Below are positions 1 to 15,613 of a DNA stretch of 64,000 nt, piece after piece. The notes under the pieces are model-generated. The model was not told where the DNA came from. It did not search any database and worked only from the letters and a program-made list of their open reading frames with translations. Position 1 is the stretch's first letter, and every line of letters begins with the position of its first letter. Origin of the DNA: Trifolium pratense (lineage: Eukaryota > Streptophyta > Magnoliopsida > Fabales > Fabaceae); the NCBI RefSeq assembly GCF_020283565.1, contig NC_060060.1, forward strand, positions 33,294,001 through 33,358,000, given 5' to 3'. Made by a program: the position numbers and the translations under genes.

Positions 1-399
1 GGACTATGAACAAAAAAAATATTTTTACAGAATCCATTTGGATTGGCCTAGTTATGTTGACTTGAGACCTTGGAGTTTACTCATCTCAAAGTTTTAGGTT
101 TGATTTCCTTTGGTGTCAATTTGAGTGGGCTAGTCTATACAGAGCAAAAACTCTAGCTTTAAATGGGGCCCTACAAGTGGACGATGGGATTGGACCTCTT
201 GGATTAATCGGTCCTTGAGCTAGATATCGATTTTTTAAAAAACAAATACTTTTACGGGACTAAAATCAAAACTCTTGATATTTCCAGTACCATTTACTTA
301 TTAAAGCCTTATTTATAAGTATAATGATGTTGTCATGATACTTTTATTATTGGTTGTGTTTTTGGATGATAACCCTTTAAAATGTGTACTGCATAACAG
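1..399 (+). other. Intron upstream of first visible sulfate-transporter exon
   Basis: No coding sequence of the transporter is recognisable here. The stretch ends in a pyrimidine-poor acceptor (AACAG) at 399 just before the DIAYAK exon, so it is most simply an intron of the same gene. Confidence 0.6.
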
Positions 400-3142
400 G
401 ATATTGCATATGCAAAGCTTGCACATTTGGAGCCTCAATATGGACTTTGTAAGCATATCTTGGATTATATACTATAAGCAATTTTGACATGTTAGTTTAT
501 ATATATATATCCTTTCTGACTTAGTTTTTTGTCACTGTTGTTACAGATACTAGTTTTGTTGCACCTCTTGTGTATGCTTTCATGGGAAGTTCAAGGGATA
601 TTGCCATAGGACCAGTAGCTGTTGTGTCCCTCTTGCTTGGCACCTTGCTTTCAGATGAGATCAAAGACACCAAAAGTCCTGAATACCTTCGTCTCGCATT
701 TACTGCAACTTTCTTTGCAGGAGTTACTCAAATGGCACTTGGACTTTTAAGGTAACAGACTTCAGTAGTATCATTGAAATTGAATGGCTAATAAAATCAT
801 TCTTGTCTTGTGTTGCTTGTGTTACAATCCATGATGTGAATTTTGCAGGCTTGGTTTCTTGATTGATTTCCTATCTCATGCTGCAATTGTTGGATTCATG
901 GGTGGAGCTGCCATTACTATTGCACTCCAACAACTTAAAGGTCTTCTTGGCATAAAGAACTTCACTACCAAAACTGATATTATTTCTGTCATGAGATCCG
1001 TTTTTAGTGTCGCACACCATGGGGTAAGACATATGATTGGTTGTGATTTGCTGACAGTGTATCAAAATTAAACTCTATTTGAATTATGAAAAAGTAAAAT
1101 AAGGGTAACTAACAAATACTTGTTCTAATGGTTACAGTGGAATTGGGAGACAATATTAATTGGACTATCATTCTTGGCTTTCCTTCTTACAACCAAATAT
1201 ATCGTAAGAATATCAACCATTTTCCTTTCCTCTATTCATTTCCTTTTAATATTTATTGAAACTTTATATATGACTATATTATTATTATATTGTAATGAAC
1301 AGGCTAAGAAGAAAAAGAACCTGTTTTGGGTGGCTGCAATATCTCCTATGATATGTGTTATAGTGTCTACTTTTTGTGTCTACATTACAAGGGCAGACAA
1401 GAAAGGAGTAGCAATTGTAAGTAGCAAGAAAAATTTTAAAAATTTCTTGAATATAGTTTCAAAGAAAAATGAAGTACAGTTAAGACTAAAAACTATGCTA
1501 TTTCAGGTGAGACATATTAAAAAGGGTGTGAATCCAGCATCTGCTAGTGAAATATATTTCAGTGGAAATTATTTTACTGCTGGTATTAGGATTGGTTTGA
1601 TTTCTGGTATGGTAGCACTCACGGTAAGCAAATTTATCAAAAATTCCTCACCCCTTTTGTTTCATAAACATATATAGCACATTTTGAGCCAATGTTTCTA
1701 TAAATTTATAGGAAGCTGTGGCCATTGCAAGAACATTTGCTGCTATGAAAGACTACTCAATTGATGGTAACAGAGAAATGGTGGCACTAGGAACAATGAA
1801 TGTTATTGGTTCCATGACATCTTGTTATGTTGCTACAGGTACCATAGAAAGGACTAATTGAGTTTAAGATTAAATATGTTTTTCGTCCTTGTAAATATAT
1901 CGTTTTATAGTCTTTACCTAATTATTATTGTTATCTTAATGAGTGTTTGTTTCTGATCTTTATGCAGGATCATTTTCTCGCTCGGCTGTGAACTATATGG
2001 CTGGTTGTAAAACTGCTGTATCAAACATAGTTATGTCCTTTGTGTTATTGTTAACACTGTTAGTGATTACACCACTATTCAAGTACACTCCAAATGCAGT
2101 GCTTGCCTCGATTATCATAGCTGCTGTGTTGAACCTGATTGACATTAAAGCTGCTATTCTTCTTTGGAAGATTGACAAATTTGATTTCCTAGCTTGCATG
2201 GGAGCCTTCTTTGGTGTCATCTTCAAAAGTGTTGAGATTGGCCTTCTAATCGCGGTAATGAAAATATCCAGACCGTTTCTTCTTTCATTTAGCATCATCG
2301 ATTATTTAGCATTTACTTAGCCTTGTTTATGCATGCAGGTAGCAATATCTTTTACCAAAATCCTTCTACAAGTGACCAGGCCTAAGACCGCAGTACTTGG
2401 GAAGCTTCCCGGTACAACGGTTTATAGGAACGTCCTGCAATATCCCAAAGCAGCACAAATTCCTGGCATGCTGATTGTCAGGGTTGATTCTGCAATCTAC
2501 TTTTCAAATTCCAACTACATCAAGGACAGGTATGTCTTTTCAAAATTTGTACACACTCCTAGATCATGGTTGAAATTGAGGCTGATGAATGATTCAAACA
2601 CAATTTACAGAATATTGAAGTGGCTGAATGATGAAGAGATTCTAAGAACATCAAGTGAATATCCAAGTATACAATATCTCATCGTTGAAATGTCACGTAA
2701 GGCTTTTAATGAAATATTTTCGTTCGCTTTTTCATAATTGATTTTAATAATTGAATTTACTAATTTAGCAACTATGTTATTGCAGCTGTTACTGATATTG
2801 ACACTAGTGGCATCCATGCTTTTGAAGATTTACTTAAGAGCCTCAAGAAAAAGGATGTTCAGGTACTAAACAATCACATAATTCAATTAGTCAAATGAAT
2901 TGCTTGTGTGCCAAGAAATTCATCTATAATGATATTATTATAATGTATAAAACAACTTCAACTCGTACTAAATGATTGTTCATGTTTGTGATCTTTCTTA
3001 ACAGCTTCTCGTGGCGAATCCGGGACCAATCGTAATTGAGAAGTTCCATGCATCAAAGTTAACAGGCTTAATCGGAGAAGATAAAATATTTCTAACAGTA
3101 GGTGATGCTGTTTCAACTTTTGTTCCAAAGGCTACAAATTAA
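400..3142 (+). CDS. Group-1 (SULTR1-type) sulfate transporter, 3' part of gene
   Basis: Proton-coupled sulfate uptake carrier of the plasma membrane (SLC26/SulP family). Twelve exons are visible: 400-448, 547-751, 849-1023, 1138-1203, 1303-1416, 1507-1623, 1712-1838, 1968-2254, 2339-2529, 2611-2696, 2786-2862 and 3005-3142. They join in frame to 543 residues plus TAA; about 110 N-terminal residues lie upstream of the window. Seen: the sulfate-transporter core ([72 protein letters not shown]), many hydrophobic helices, and a C-terminal STAS domain ([20 protein letters not shown] in the last three exons) ending in KATN. The closest known families are SULTR1;1 to 1;3, the high-affinity root transporters. 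Splice sites are canonical and there is no break, so the gene looks functional. The exact paralogue cannot be assigned. Confidence 0.93.
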
Positions 3143-3837
3143 TGAATAACAGTAACTATTTCCAATTGAAGTGTGTTTAAATCAAATATGCAGAAAACGT
3201 GTGTGTGTGTGAAGATGTTAACAGAGCTCTTAGGAACAATGAAAGGGCATATAGATTTGTTTATTGTAGTAGTTTTTGTTTGATTTTCATTTATTTCTAG
3301 TTGAAATTGATGATGTGATGTATGTATAGAAAGAAATAAATGTGTTTTCTATGTTGATTACAGTATCTTATATAATGCATTTTTTTTTTTTTTATCTTAT
3401 GGTGTGGAAGCTATAATAATAGTAATAATATTCTTTTGTGAATTACATATAGTCTATGGATTTGGATTTACTGCTAAAAACAATTAAAAATAAAAGAGAA
3501 AACATTGACTTCATGAATTAATTGAGTTATACATAATGGAAGTGGATATTATTAATAAATAAACAATTTTTCAGAGTTAATGTTTACTATATAGTTGATA
3601 GTTGATATCATGGCCTACACATACAACTAAATTAATTAACAGAACTATATAGATGACTTGTAAACTTGATATTTTCTCCCTTCTCTCCTCCTCTTTGTTT
3701 TTTGTCCAGCACAACTCTTATTAATTAAAGGATTTGGATTTCCTGTGGTCAATGCAGTTTGATTTTATATTAGCTGAAGAATGTAATGATAATCATATGA
3801 AATAAATAAAACAAAAGAGAACCAATAAGTGGTAGAT

Positions 3838-3975
3838 ACTTGGACTCCTTAATCATTTAGTTCTGGGTTCGATCCCTGACCGTACGTATGGAAAAACATT
3901 TGTTGAGAGTGACCAACCCCTTAAATGAATCTCAGCTACCTCGAGAAAATTAGTCTCTAAGGTTACGTGCAGATG
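3838..3975 (+). repeat. SINE-like repeat with Pol III B-box
   Basis: GGTTCGATCCC at about 3868 matches the B-box consensus, and an A-box-like TTAATCATTTAG lies upstream. The downstream text (ACCAACCCCTTAAATGAATC) is typical of plant SINE bodies. A related but weaker copy may lie at 13228-13385. Boundaries are approximate. Confidence 0.4.
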
Positions 3976-5085
3976 ACGTGTAATGTGTATGAGACCTTTA
4001 ATTCAACTCCTTTAATTCAACTCTACTCAACCACTTGTTCCATCCACCTACTTGTTCTCAAACCCAAACCAATTTCATAGTCATAATCTGCTTTTAGCTT
4101 TAGATTTGACAAAGTCTTATAAGCTGCATTGACTTATACAAACACCTTCGTTAATTCCTTTTTGGGACTCAACATAGTATCTTGTACAAGTTGTCATCAA
4201 TCATTTGATTTGAAATAGAAAACTGCATACGAGGTAGTCCTTCAGCAGTGGTCTGGTCATACCAAAAGTGCATAACTTTGAGATCAAATTTGTAACACAA
4301 CTAGACATGGTTGCTCATGGCAAGGTTCTTAGGCCAATCACTATATGTTGAAATTATTATTGAGTACTTTTTGATTTATTACGAGTTTAAGTTTGTTTTG
4401 GTAAAAAAGTCTTACAATTGATCGAATGTAATATCTGAGATACGAATGACACACACGAATCTCTGACTCCGTTTCTAACAATTGAATTAATAATATGTTA
4501 CACCAAACGACAATCAACAACAATACCAATAATATGTTACAACATTAGAGTCTATACGAAGCTCAATTCTTCAATTATCCTGAGCATGAGTTATTAGGTC
4601 AAACCTTCAAACACCCCCAATAACTCGATAACTCTGCCGTAAATGCACTACACACTCCTACAAATTTTGAGAAACCACAAATTCAATCACCATTTGAATA
4701 TCCAATTAAACAGCCACAACCTCGTCTTCCTTAGAAGCACCATCAACTTTCAACTTAATCTACCCTACTTTCCGGAGGCCACCATTTAATGTATGTCATC
4801 ATAACAGTAGAAAAGATTACTAAACAATTGAGATGTAACTATTGCCAATCATTACTTTGCTTGTAAAGTACTTGTTGTCATTACTCTTATGGTGTACTTT
4901 CACCTAAAACTCAAGATTGATGCCACTGAATTAATTAAATGGATCAACTTATATGTAGAGCTATCAAATGAACTGCTTCATTTCAAGACTTCTTTTCACA
5001 CCTCTTAAATTTTGCACGCGCCCTCCAACCTGCTAATTATACCCCTCACAATATAGGATGCAAGTGTGTAAATAACAAAAAAATG

Positions 5086-5230
5086 GGAAAAAAAACAGTT
5101 CGCATCCTAGAATGCGAACCTTATAATATTTAATATTTTTGTATCTCTCCTCTTCCTTTGCCCTTATTTTATAAGGTTCACTGGACTGCAAACTTAGTTC
5201 GCATCCTAGGATGCGAGCAGTTTTTTTTCG
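5086..5230. repeat. Small foldback element
   Basis: The left arm 5086-5119 and right arm 5197-5230 are inverted copies, each beginning with a run of A (or ending in T) followed by CAGTTCGCATCC or its relative. Each arm is itself near-palindromic around CCTAGG/CCTAGA, so the element could form a cruciform or a hairpin of hairpins. No clear target-site duplication was found. Confidence 0.5.
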
Positions 5231-5933
5231 TGAATTTTGCGCCTCCTGAGTTTGCTAATTAAATAGCAAGGGGATATTTTTGAAATTTTCGGGGACGAAC
5301 GAGAACTTCCAGAAAACGAAAAAAGAAGAAATCTCAGTTCAATTGGCTCAACTACACAAGTGAGGAATATCCCTCCAACAATTTGTTATTGGGCCGCATA
5401 TTGTTAAGCCCGTCTAGACTACAACGGGTCGTGTGGGCTAATAAAATAAATAAATAAATAAAAAATAAATATCGCGTGCTCTACGCCTTTTCCTTTTTAT
5501 TCTGCCGCTATTTAAGTAGTGAACTTATAAAAATGAGAATTTCTGAAAATTGGCATCCTCTACTTACTTAAGTAGCAGACGTTATAAAGATAGGGTGTTT
5601 TTGGGGTATCTGCTACTTTAAATAGAAGATAGAGATATTTTGGTAAATTTGTAAGAGTCCTGAGAATATGAATAGGGCGGCAAAAGTAAATCTGAGAAGG
5701 ATTTGATGACATGGAAAAAGGGTGAGGTTGTTACAAAAATATGAATGAACGGTGAAGATGGTTTGTTTGTTTCTCCATAGAATAATATACTGCTAGTAGT
5801 ACTAGGTAGGTGCTACTGTTGTTGTGTTCGTTGAAATACTAACACACACACACGACACGCGTAATCCCATTTTTCTGGGTTCTCAATCATTCCTTCCCTT
5901 TTCACACCCAAATTTCAACTTTTAATTATTACT

Positions 5934-6424
5934 AGTAAGTAGTATTTCTCAATTCTCGTTTTCAATTCATCTCTTTCACCGTTTTTGTTTTTCAATTCCA
6001 ATCATTCATTTCTATCTATGTATCACTATTTCCTATTATTATTGTGAAAGACTATGTATGATTCATGTAACATGTGGATGAATTCCTTTGTTAATCACAA
6101 ATTAATTCAATATATATATATATGCTTCAATTTTCATAGATCACAATGCATTCACATCTTGACTTTAGTTAGTTAGATGATTATTATTCATGAATACAGA
6201 ATTAATACACTTGCAATTTCTGTATCCTTGTCTTCTTCAGTTATATATTATGTAGATGTAGATTTCAAACCCTAATTTTTTTTATAATTTCATAACACCC
6301 AATTTACTTACTTGATTAGTCATTTCTTATTAATATTGGGTTTTCTTAAATTTCTGAGGTTCTCTTAGTGTTTGGTCAAAGCCTCTTTTTTTTTTTTATT
6401 TAAAATGATCATGTTCTTGAACAG
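5934..6424 (+). other. Probable leader intron of F-box/kelch gene
   Basis: A candidate donor GTAAGT follows TTACTA near 5935, and an acceptor TTGAACAG ends at 6424, 57 bases before the ATG. Upstream of it is a CT-rich leader. Inferred from splice consensus only. Confidence 0.4.
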
Positions 6425-6481
6425 GTTATCTCAGAAGCTTGATGGTCTTGCTGTTGATTTGAATGAATTTGACGTGATTTT

Positions 6482-7921
6482 ATGGGGAATATACTCGCTC
6501 CTAACAATACCAAGGCTGGGGAGAAGGCTCCAATAAGTGAGGTTTTGCCGGGTGAAGCTTGCAAGAGGCAGAGATTATTGTCAACTTCTTATGAGGATAA
6601 CTCAAGACTCATACCTTCCCTTCCTGATGAGATATCAGTTCAGATTCTGGCTAGAGTTCCTCGCGTCCGTTATTTGAATCTCAAGTCGGTTTCTCGTGCT
6701 TGGAAGATTGCCCTTGCGAGTTCTGAACTATTTTGTTTAAGAAAAGAACTTGGAACAACAGAGGAGTGGCTGTACATATTGACAAAAGTCAATGACGATA
6801 AGCTTTTTTGGTATGCCTTAGACCCTCTTTCCGGAAGATGGCAAAGATTACCTCTAATGCCAAATGTTTTTGTTGAAGATGAAGCCAAAAAGGGTCTTGC
6901 TGCCATTCCCCGTCGGATGTGGAACATGTTGGGTTCAAGTATCAGAATTGCTGATGTTATTATGAACTGGCTTAGAAGGAAAGATGCCTTGGATCGGATG
7001 CCGTTTTGTGGTTGCTCCATTGGAGCTGTTGATGGCTGCATCTATGCTTTAGGTGGATTTTCTAAAGCTTCGGCTATGAAATCTGTTTGGCGGTATGATC
7101 CTGTTAAAAACTGTTGGACTGAGGTTAGTCCAATGTCAGTTGGCAGAGCTTACAGCAAGACAGGTATATTGAATGGTAAGCTTTATGTTATTGGAGGGGT
7201 TACTAGGGGTCGTGGTGGATTGAATCCCCTTCAATCTGCAGAAGTATTTGATCCGCACACTGGTACGTGGTCCCCGTTACCAAACATGCCTTTTGCAAAA
7301 GCTCAGATACTACCAACTGCTTTTCTGGCTGACTTGCTCAAGCCTATTGCCACAGGAATGACTTCATACAGGGGAAGGTTGTATGTTCCTCAGAGTTTGT
7401 ATTGTTGGCCATTTTTTGTTGACGTTGGGGGAGAAGTTTATGATCCAGATATAAATTCTTGGCTTGAAATGCCAGTTGGTATGGGCAACGGTTGGCCGGC
7501 AAGGCAAGCTGGAACAAAATTGAGTGTTACTGTCAATAATGATTTGTATGCACTTGATCCTTCAAGCTCTCTCGGCTCTGCAAAGATTAAGGTATATGAC
7601 GAGGAAGGTGATACTTGGAAAGTTGTTGCGGGGGATGTTCCTATTCACGATTTTGTTGATTCAGAATGTCCTTATCTTTTAGCTAGTTTACTTGGAAAAC
7701 TTCATGTGATTACTAAAGATGACAATCACAACATTGCAGTGTTGCAAGCTGACATGCAAAATGATTTAGCTTCCTCCCAGTCGTTGTCATCATCGCCGGA
7801 TAGCTCATTCAGCGAACTTGCTGAATCATCAGCAGAATCAGAGACAGACATTTGGAGGGTTTTTGCTTCTAGGAGTGGTAGATCTGCTGAGCTAGTTAGC
7901 TGTCAATCCCTTAAAGTTTGA
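6482..7921 (+). CDS. F-box/kelch-repeat protein (At1g22040 type)
   Basis: Probable substrate-recognition subunit of an SCF (SKP1-CUL1-F-box) ubiquitin ligase. A single uninterrupted 479-codon exon. Seen: an N-terminal F-box at residues 44-85 (LIPSLPDEISVQILARVPRV followed by SVSRAWK), then kelch repeats from about residue 170 with the GG-Y-W pattern (ALGGFSKA, VWRYDPVKNCW, YVIGGVTRG, AEVFDPHTGTWSPLP, GEVYDPDINSWLEMP, YDEEGDTWK). A Ser-rich C-terminal tail (SSSPDSSFSELAESSAESE) precedes the end. This arrangement, including the basic WLRRKDA stretch between F-box and kelch, matches the Arabidopsis At1g22040 family, of similar length. The ATG is preceded by a short leader exon. The target protein is unknown. 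No defect seen. Confidence 0.93.
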   Translation: MGNILAPNNTKAGEKAPISEVLPGEACKRQRLLSTSYEDNSRLIPSLPDEISVQILARVPRVRYLNLKSVSRAWKIALASSELFCLRKELGTTEEWLYILTKVNDDKLFWYALDPLSGRWQRLPLMPNVFVEDEAKKGLAAIPRRMWNMLGSSIRIADVIMNWLRRKDALDRMPFCGCSIGAVDGCIYALGGFSKASAMKSVWRYDPVKNCWTEVSPMSVGRAYSKTGILNGKLYVIGGVTRGRGGLNPLQSAEVFDPHTGTWSPLPNMPFAKAQILPTAFLADLLKPIATGMTSYRGRLYVPQSLYCWPFFVDVGGEVYDPDINSWLEMPVGMGNGWPARQAGTKLSVTVNNDLYALDPSSSLGSAKIKVYDEEGDTWKVVAGDVPIHDFVDSECPYLLASLLGKLHVITKDDNHNIAVLQADMQNDLASSQSLSSSPDSSFSELAESSAESETDIWRVFASRSGRSAELVSCQSLKV

Positions 7922-8844
7922 CTTTTGGAGGTAAAGTCCTCTAGTGGTTCTGATTTCAGATCATTATATGCATGTATTGGCTGGTGTCATTGCGTTGCGG
8001 TTAACCCACAATGTTAATGAGAATTTCAAATTGTAAGTGCTTGATCCATAAGATGCAATTTCACATCTCATACAAAGACAATTCAAAATTTTACAGATTA
8101 AGAATATCAACATAGTAGGTCAAATTTGAATGTGTTATAAAATAATTACATTTTACTTTGTATATATCTTCATACAGTTGCATTTGGTCTTGAACCAATG
8201 TGACAGATACTATCTTTGACTTCATTGAATGGATGTTCAATTTATTCTGTTATATGTTTTATTTGCTCATTTTCTCCCTTATACGTTGCATAACTTTGAA
8301 TATTATATATGTTCAGACTTGTACTTTTTTATGATCTCTTTACAAAGAGGGTAAAGTTGTTGGCAGAAACCAGCGTACTCTACACTCTCGCTAGCCATTA
8401 ATGTGTCTGGTAGATATTGCATGTTATCTATCAGATTCCCCAAATTACCATTCACCCTTATGTTTTATCTGTTTAATAGTGTCTCTCACTTGCCTTGACA
8501 GAAAACCCATGCGATGAATAGAGTCATTTTAGTAACTTAAAATATTTGTACAACTAACATGAGGGAAAAACAAAAGAGAGAATCTCATCCTCCTCAACTA
8601 ACATTAGCTAGCTTATCAAGCTCCCTAAATTACCACTCACCCCGACATTTGTCTTGTAACTTTAAGTTCTGACAGTGAAAGATTGAGTTATATTTATTCA
8701 TTGTACAACAAATACACAGTATTATTACAAGTAAAAGTAGAAAGTGTAGTTTATATGGGAATCCTCTCGCAAGAAGAAGTAATGAAAGCTCAGATTTGCC
8801 ATTTTTCTTTATTTTATGTATAGATTATTGACATAGGTAAAGAA
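7922..8844. other. 3' intergenic region between convergent genes
   Basis: Holds the 3' UTRs of the F-box gene (+) and the aminotransferase gene (-), which converge. No repeat or ORF of note. Confidence 0.6.
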
Positions 8845-12269
<3,425 letters not shown>

Positions 12270-12667
12270 TAAACTCAAACCAGAAGCTTTTTCTCTTAGG
12301 CTTTGGTTCTTATTTTAGATGACTATGTAGTAATTGTGCTACTATCACCAAAAACAAATTTATAGATGTAACAAACTAAGAGTTGTGTACTAAAGTAGGT
12401 CTAGATTCTACAAATGCGTCACAGCAATATTGAGTTCCCAAATGTCAATTTCAACACTTCATTTTCCACACTACCTAATTTTCAAACTTTTCCATTATGT
12501 CTTCTGATATTTAATATATGTTTATTTTTTTTTACTCTCCATAATATTTCAATTCCACAATGCATCAACATCCAAAAATTTGCATTAAAAATGGTATCTA
12601 AACATTTAACGCCACAAATGACAATTGAAGTAAAGTAAAAACACTTTATTCCACAATCAAGACATTG

Positions 12668-12790
12668 AACTTAAGTGATTAATAAGCTTCCTCTAAGACA
12701 AATTATTCAAGATAACCTGAATTCAATTCCTGGTAGAAACAATTTTTTGTTAGATTTTATTTACCTCACGACCGAACTCTGAGAGAAAAT
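12668..12790 (+). repeat. SINE-like repeat, family A, degraded copy
   Basis: TTAATAAGCTTCCTCTAAGAC, TTCAATTCCTGGTAGAAAC and ACCTCACGACCGAACTCTGAG follow the family-A order with many substitutions. Confidence 0.5.
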
Positions 12791-13744
12791 ACTTTATTCC
12801 ACAATATACCATGCCAACTATTGCATTAAATAGTCCTACTATATATGTGCAAATTGAAACTTAATATCGTGTCCTTTGGATTTCACAAATGGGAGGAAAT
12901 ACTTTTATATTTTGTCGTTAAACCAATAGTTATAGAGTTCTTTAATTATATCATTTATTTAATTACCTATATTAAGAAGTGTAACTTCAAAAAGAAACTA
13001 CATTATCATGAATGCGTGATGTGTGACCAGTAAGCTGGATGGTGAAGGAAAAATATTTTGTCATGGACTAGCTAGTGAGAATACTCCCATTTTTTTTTTT
13101 TATCAAAAAAAGAAAAAAAGAATATTCCCATTTTTCCTTTTGAAAAGTAAAACTTTCCCAATGACTAGCCACGTGTTAAAATAAATTAATATTATCTATT
13201 AAATATTCACTTATTAAATTAATTCATGAGCGTTTATATGAGATGATGTGAGTTTTTTCTAGCTTAACTAAAGTTATGAGTTCGATCTCTAACTTAGTCA
13301 TGCAGCAACATTAAAACTTTTTTGAAGAGTTACGTTTGTCACTCATTTGTATCCCACAAAAATCAAGGGAATAATTTCTGCAACTACGCACAAATGAAAA
13401 ATTAAGGACAGGAGAGAAACAAATAACTATGGATAGAACAAGAATACAGCAGGAGAGATGAAATTGCAAACAAGCATGCATTTGAAAATGACAAGAGCCA
13501 ATCTATGTGATCTTCCAAGGAACAGTTAATCTGGACTCACATTTTTGCATGCAATATATCCACACAATTTAATACAAAACATGTTGTTCTAAAACATCAT
13601 TGGAAAATTAATCTTTACTTTTGACCATTAAAATACAATACACAAAGAACTTCAGGGAAAGTGTGTGATTTAAGAAACTACATGGAAATTGACCTCATTC
13701 CAAAAGATAAGAACAATAATAATTAGCATTACAAAACTAGCTTG

Positions 13745-13910
13745 GTCTTAATTCAACAATAAAACACCCCAATAATGTATTAAAATTTGAACTTGAAAGT
13801 GAGGTTCAATTAACACGTACATATACTAGCTTGTGGTTGTTGGACATCCACAAAAACCATTCATTTGAATAAATAAAAAATAAAAATAAAAGAAGGGTGG
13901 ACAAAGAGAA
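13745..13910 (+). repeat. Local promoter-like repeat, copy 1
   Basis: Shares AATGTATTAAAATTTGAACTT, GTGAGGTTCAATTAACAC, ACCATTCATTT and AAAAGAAGGGTGG with segments at 14855-14958, 22668-22760 and 26110-26190. In the other copies this block precedes a TATA box and a C/T-rich leader; here it ends at GGGTGG and diverges. Confidence 0.6.
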
Positions 13911-14366
13911 GTCAACAACCAAGCAAAACCAGATACAAGTCTTGGACGTTCATATTCTATATTCTAGATTCGTTTCAGTTTAAGATAATGCAGTTTATTA
14001 AGCAAAAACAGTTTTGAGAAATTCAATGGAAATAATATGGTCAGCTGAAAAATAATATAAAAACTAGAATAAAAAAAATACCATTTATATATTAATATTT
14101 GCATAAATATCAAATAAAAAATTTAAACGAAAATGCTGTATCCAATATATCACATCTAAAATTCCACAATGTTAAACCACAAAATAAAACACAAGTGACA
14201 AAACTATACGTAGAATATCGAGTGGAATATTTATTGTTACAAAAAAAAGAAGATCGAGGAATACTAAAATTAAATTAGCAGTAAGATCGGTTAAATTGAC
14301 CTACAAAATTGTTTTTAATAAAAAAAAAAAAACTTCAATTTATCGCATGCTTTGTAAGTTTTTTTT

Positions 14367-14510
14367 TTAATAATAAAAAAGCTTCAATGTAGATTTGACT
14401 CGCTCATAGAAAATCGGAATCCCCTCTACACCACCCACAACTTGATGAGTCACGGGATCCAAATTGTCCATAATTTGAGTAAGGATCCGATTCAAAAGCT
14501 GTCGAGCCAT
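14367..14510 (-). CDS. Small unrecognised ORF (47 aa)
   Basis: ATG at 14510 to TAA at 14367. The product begins MARQLLNRILTQIMDNLDP and contains HQVVGGVEGIPIFYERVKS. Codon use looks more coding-like than the surrounding AT-rich DNA, and a leader-like GTTTCCCCTTCACTGCC lies upstream. It could be the first exon of a decayed gene. No family recognised. Confidence 0.25.
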   Translation of the reverse strand: MARQLLNRILTQIMDNLDPVTHQVVGGVEGIPIFYERVKSTLKLFYY

Positions 14511-14854
14511 TGTTTTGAAAGAATAAGAGAAGAATACGCAATTAGGGGGTGGCAGTGAAGGGGAAACCCTTTCTCAGTGACATCTCTTACTAAAAACCCT
14601 TTCTTGCTATTGTTAAGAATCACGAGAGAAAAATGGTAGTTGTGTGTCTTTAATCGGTCATAACAATCAGCGCTATATTCATATAAATTAACTTCAAAAT
14701 TTAATCATGTTTTATTTATCTCACAGACAAATTCTAAAAACTTATAAATTAATAGAATTTAGTAATAATGACACACTTTTAATTGAAAGACGATATATAT
14801 ATGTAAACAGAAGGAGAAGAACACAAGCTTGCTCTTAATTAAGCAACTAAAACA

Positions 14855-14958
14855 CACCAATAATGCATTAAAATTTGAACTTAAAAGTGAGGTTCGACTA
14901 ACACCTAATACCTATACAAAAACCTTTCATTTAAATAAATAAGAATAAAAGAAGGGTG
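14855..14958 (+). repeat. Local promoter-like repeat, left half of copy 2
   Basis: Matches copy 1 (AATGCATTAAAATTTGAACTT, CTAACACCTAATACC, CATTTAAATAAATAAG, AAAAGAAGGGTG) and stops exactly at the CACTA terminus. The right half resumes at 21984. Confidence 0.7.
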
Positions 14959-14974
14959 CACTATAAGAAAACAT

Positions 14975-15240
14975 GCATTTACTGGCGGCCAAAAGCCCTC
15001 AGTAATGCACAAATTTCGTCTAAAATACATGCATTACTGACGGCTTTGGGCCCTCTGCAATTAGCTCGTCAGTAATGTTTACTGACGGCCCAGGACCGTC
15101 AATAACGTTACTGACGGCCTGGAGCCGTCAATAATGCCCAACGGTCAATTCAAAAGACTTCCTCATTTATGACGGCCTGCAGCCGTCAGTAATGCATTAC
15201 CGTTTGAATATTGTGACGGCCTGCAGCCGTCAGTAATGTT
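14975..15240. repeat. CACTA left subterminal repeats
   Basis: Motifs such as TTACTGACGGCC and GCCGTCAGTAATG alternate in direct and inverted orientation about every 30-50 bp, forming short hairpins. They match the right subterminal zone. Confidence 0.85.
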
Positions 15241-15252
15241 AAACGAATTAAA

Positions 15253-15326
15253 AAAAAATTAATAATTTAATTATTTAAAAATCAATATTAATATTGATTT
15301 TTAAATAATTAAATTATTATTTTTTT
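15253..15326. repeat. AT-only near-perfect palindrome
   Basis: Centred between 15289 and 15290 (CAATATTAATATTG). The arms 15260-15289 and 15290-15319 pair without mismatch, and A/T runs extend the stem further after one mismatch. It lies just inside the CACTA left subterminal repeats. Confidence 0.85.
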
Positions 15327-15613
15327 AAAAAAATTCTAGTTTTAATAATTTAATTTTTTAAAAAAAATATACTGCATAATAAATAATTAAAAAATATTAA
15401 ATATAATTTTATTTTTACAAAAAAATATTAAAATTTAATTAAAAGCATAATATAAATACTTAACATAACCATAATTAAACATAACAATAATATTGTCATT
15501 ACAAGCTAGCATAATTAAACATATCATCACAAAAAGAAAACAATTAAACATAATATAAATTGTCGTTATTTATACAAATAATTAAATCAACAACAGATAA
15601 TTAAAATTACACA

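Larger units (their letters stand above)
3143..5900. other. Intergenic region between sulfate transporter and F-box gene
   Basis: Contains the transporter 3' UTR (to about 3380), a SINE-like repeat near 3838-3975 and a foldback element near 5086-5230. At 5500-5640 a segment repeatedly reads 'tgctact..aag', resembling part of the second laccase intron (52080-52300). An AC-rich tract at 5843-5862 precedes the F-box 5' leader. No supported gene. Confidence 0.5.
12270..14958. other. Intergenic region upstream of ALD1
   Basis: Contains the ALD1 promoter side, a degraded family-A SINE, one copy of the local promoter-like repeat family (13745-13910), a 47-codon ORF (14367-14510), and the left half of the repeat copy split by the CACTA element (14855-14958). 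Otherwise AT-rich sequence with no supported gene. Confidence 0.5.

Noticed and set aside
6670..7041. 123-codon minus-strand ORF
   Set aside because: Lies antisense within the F-box/kelch exon and has no domain; a shadow of the coding frame.
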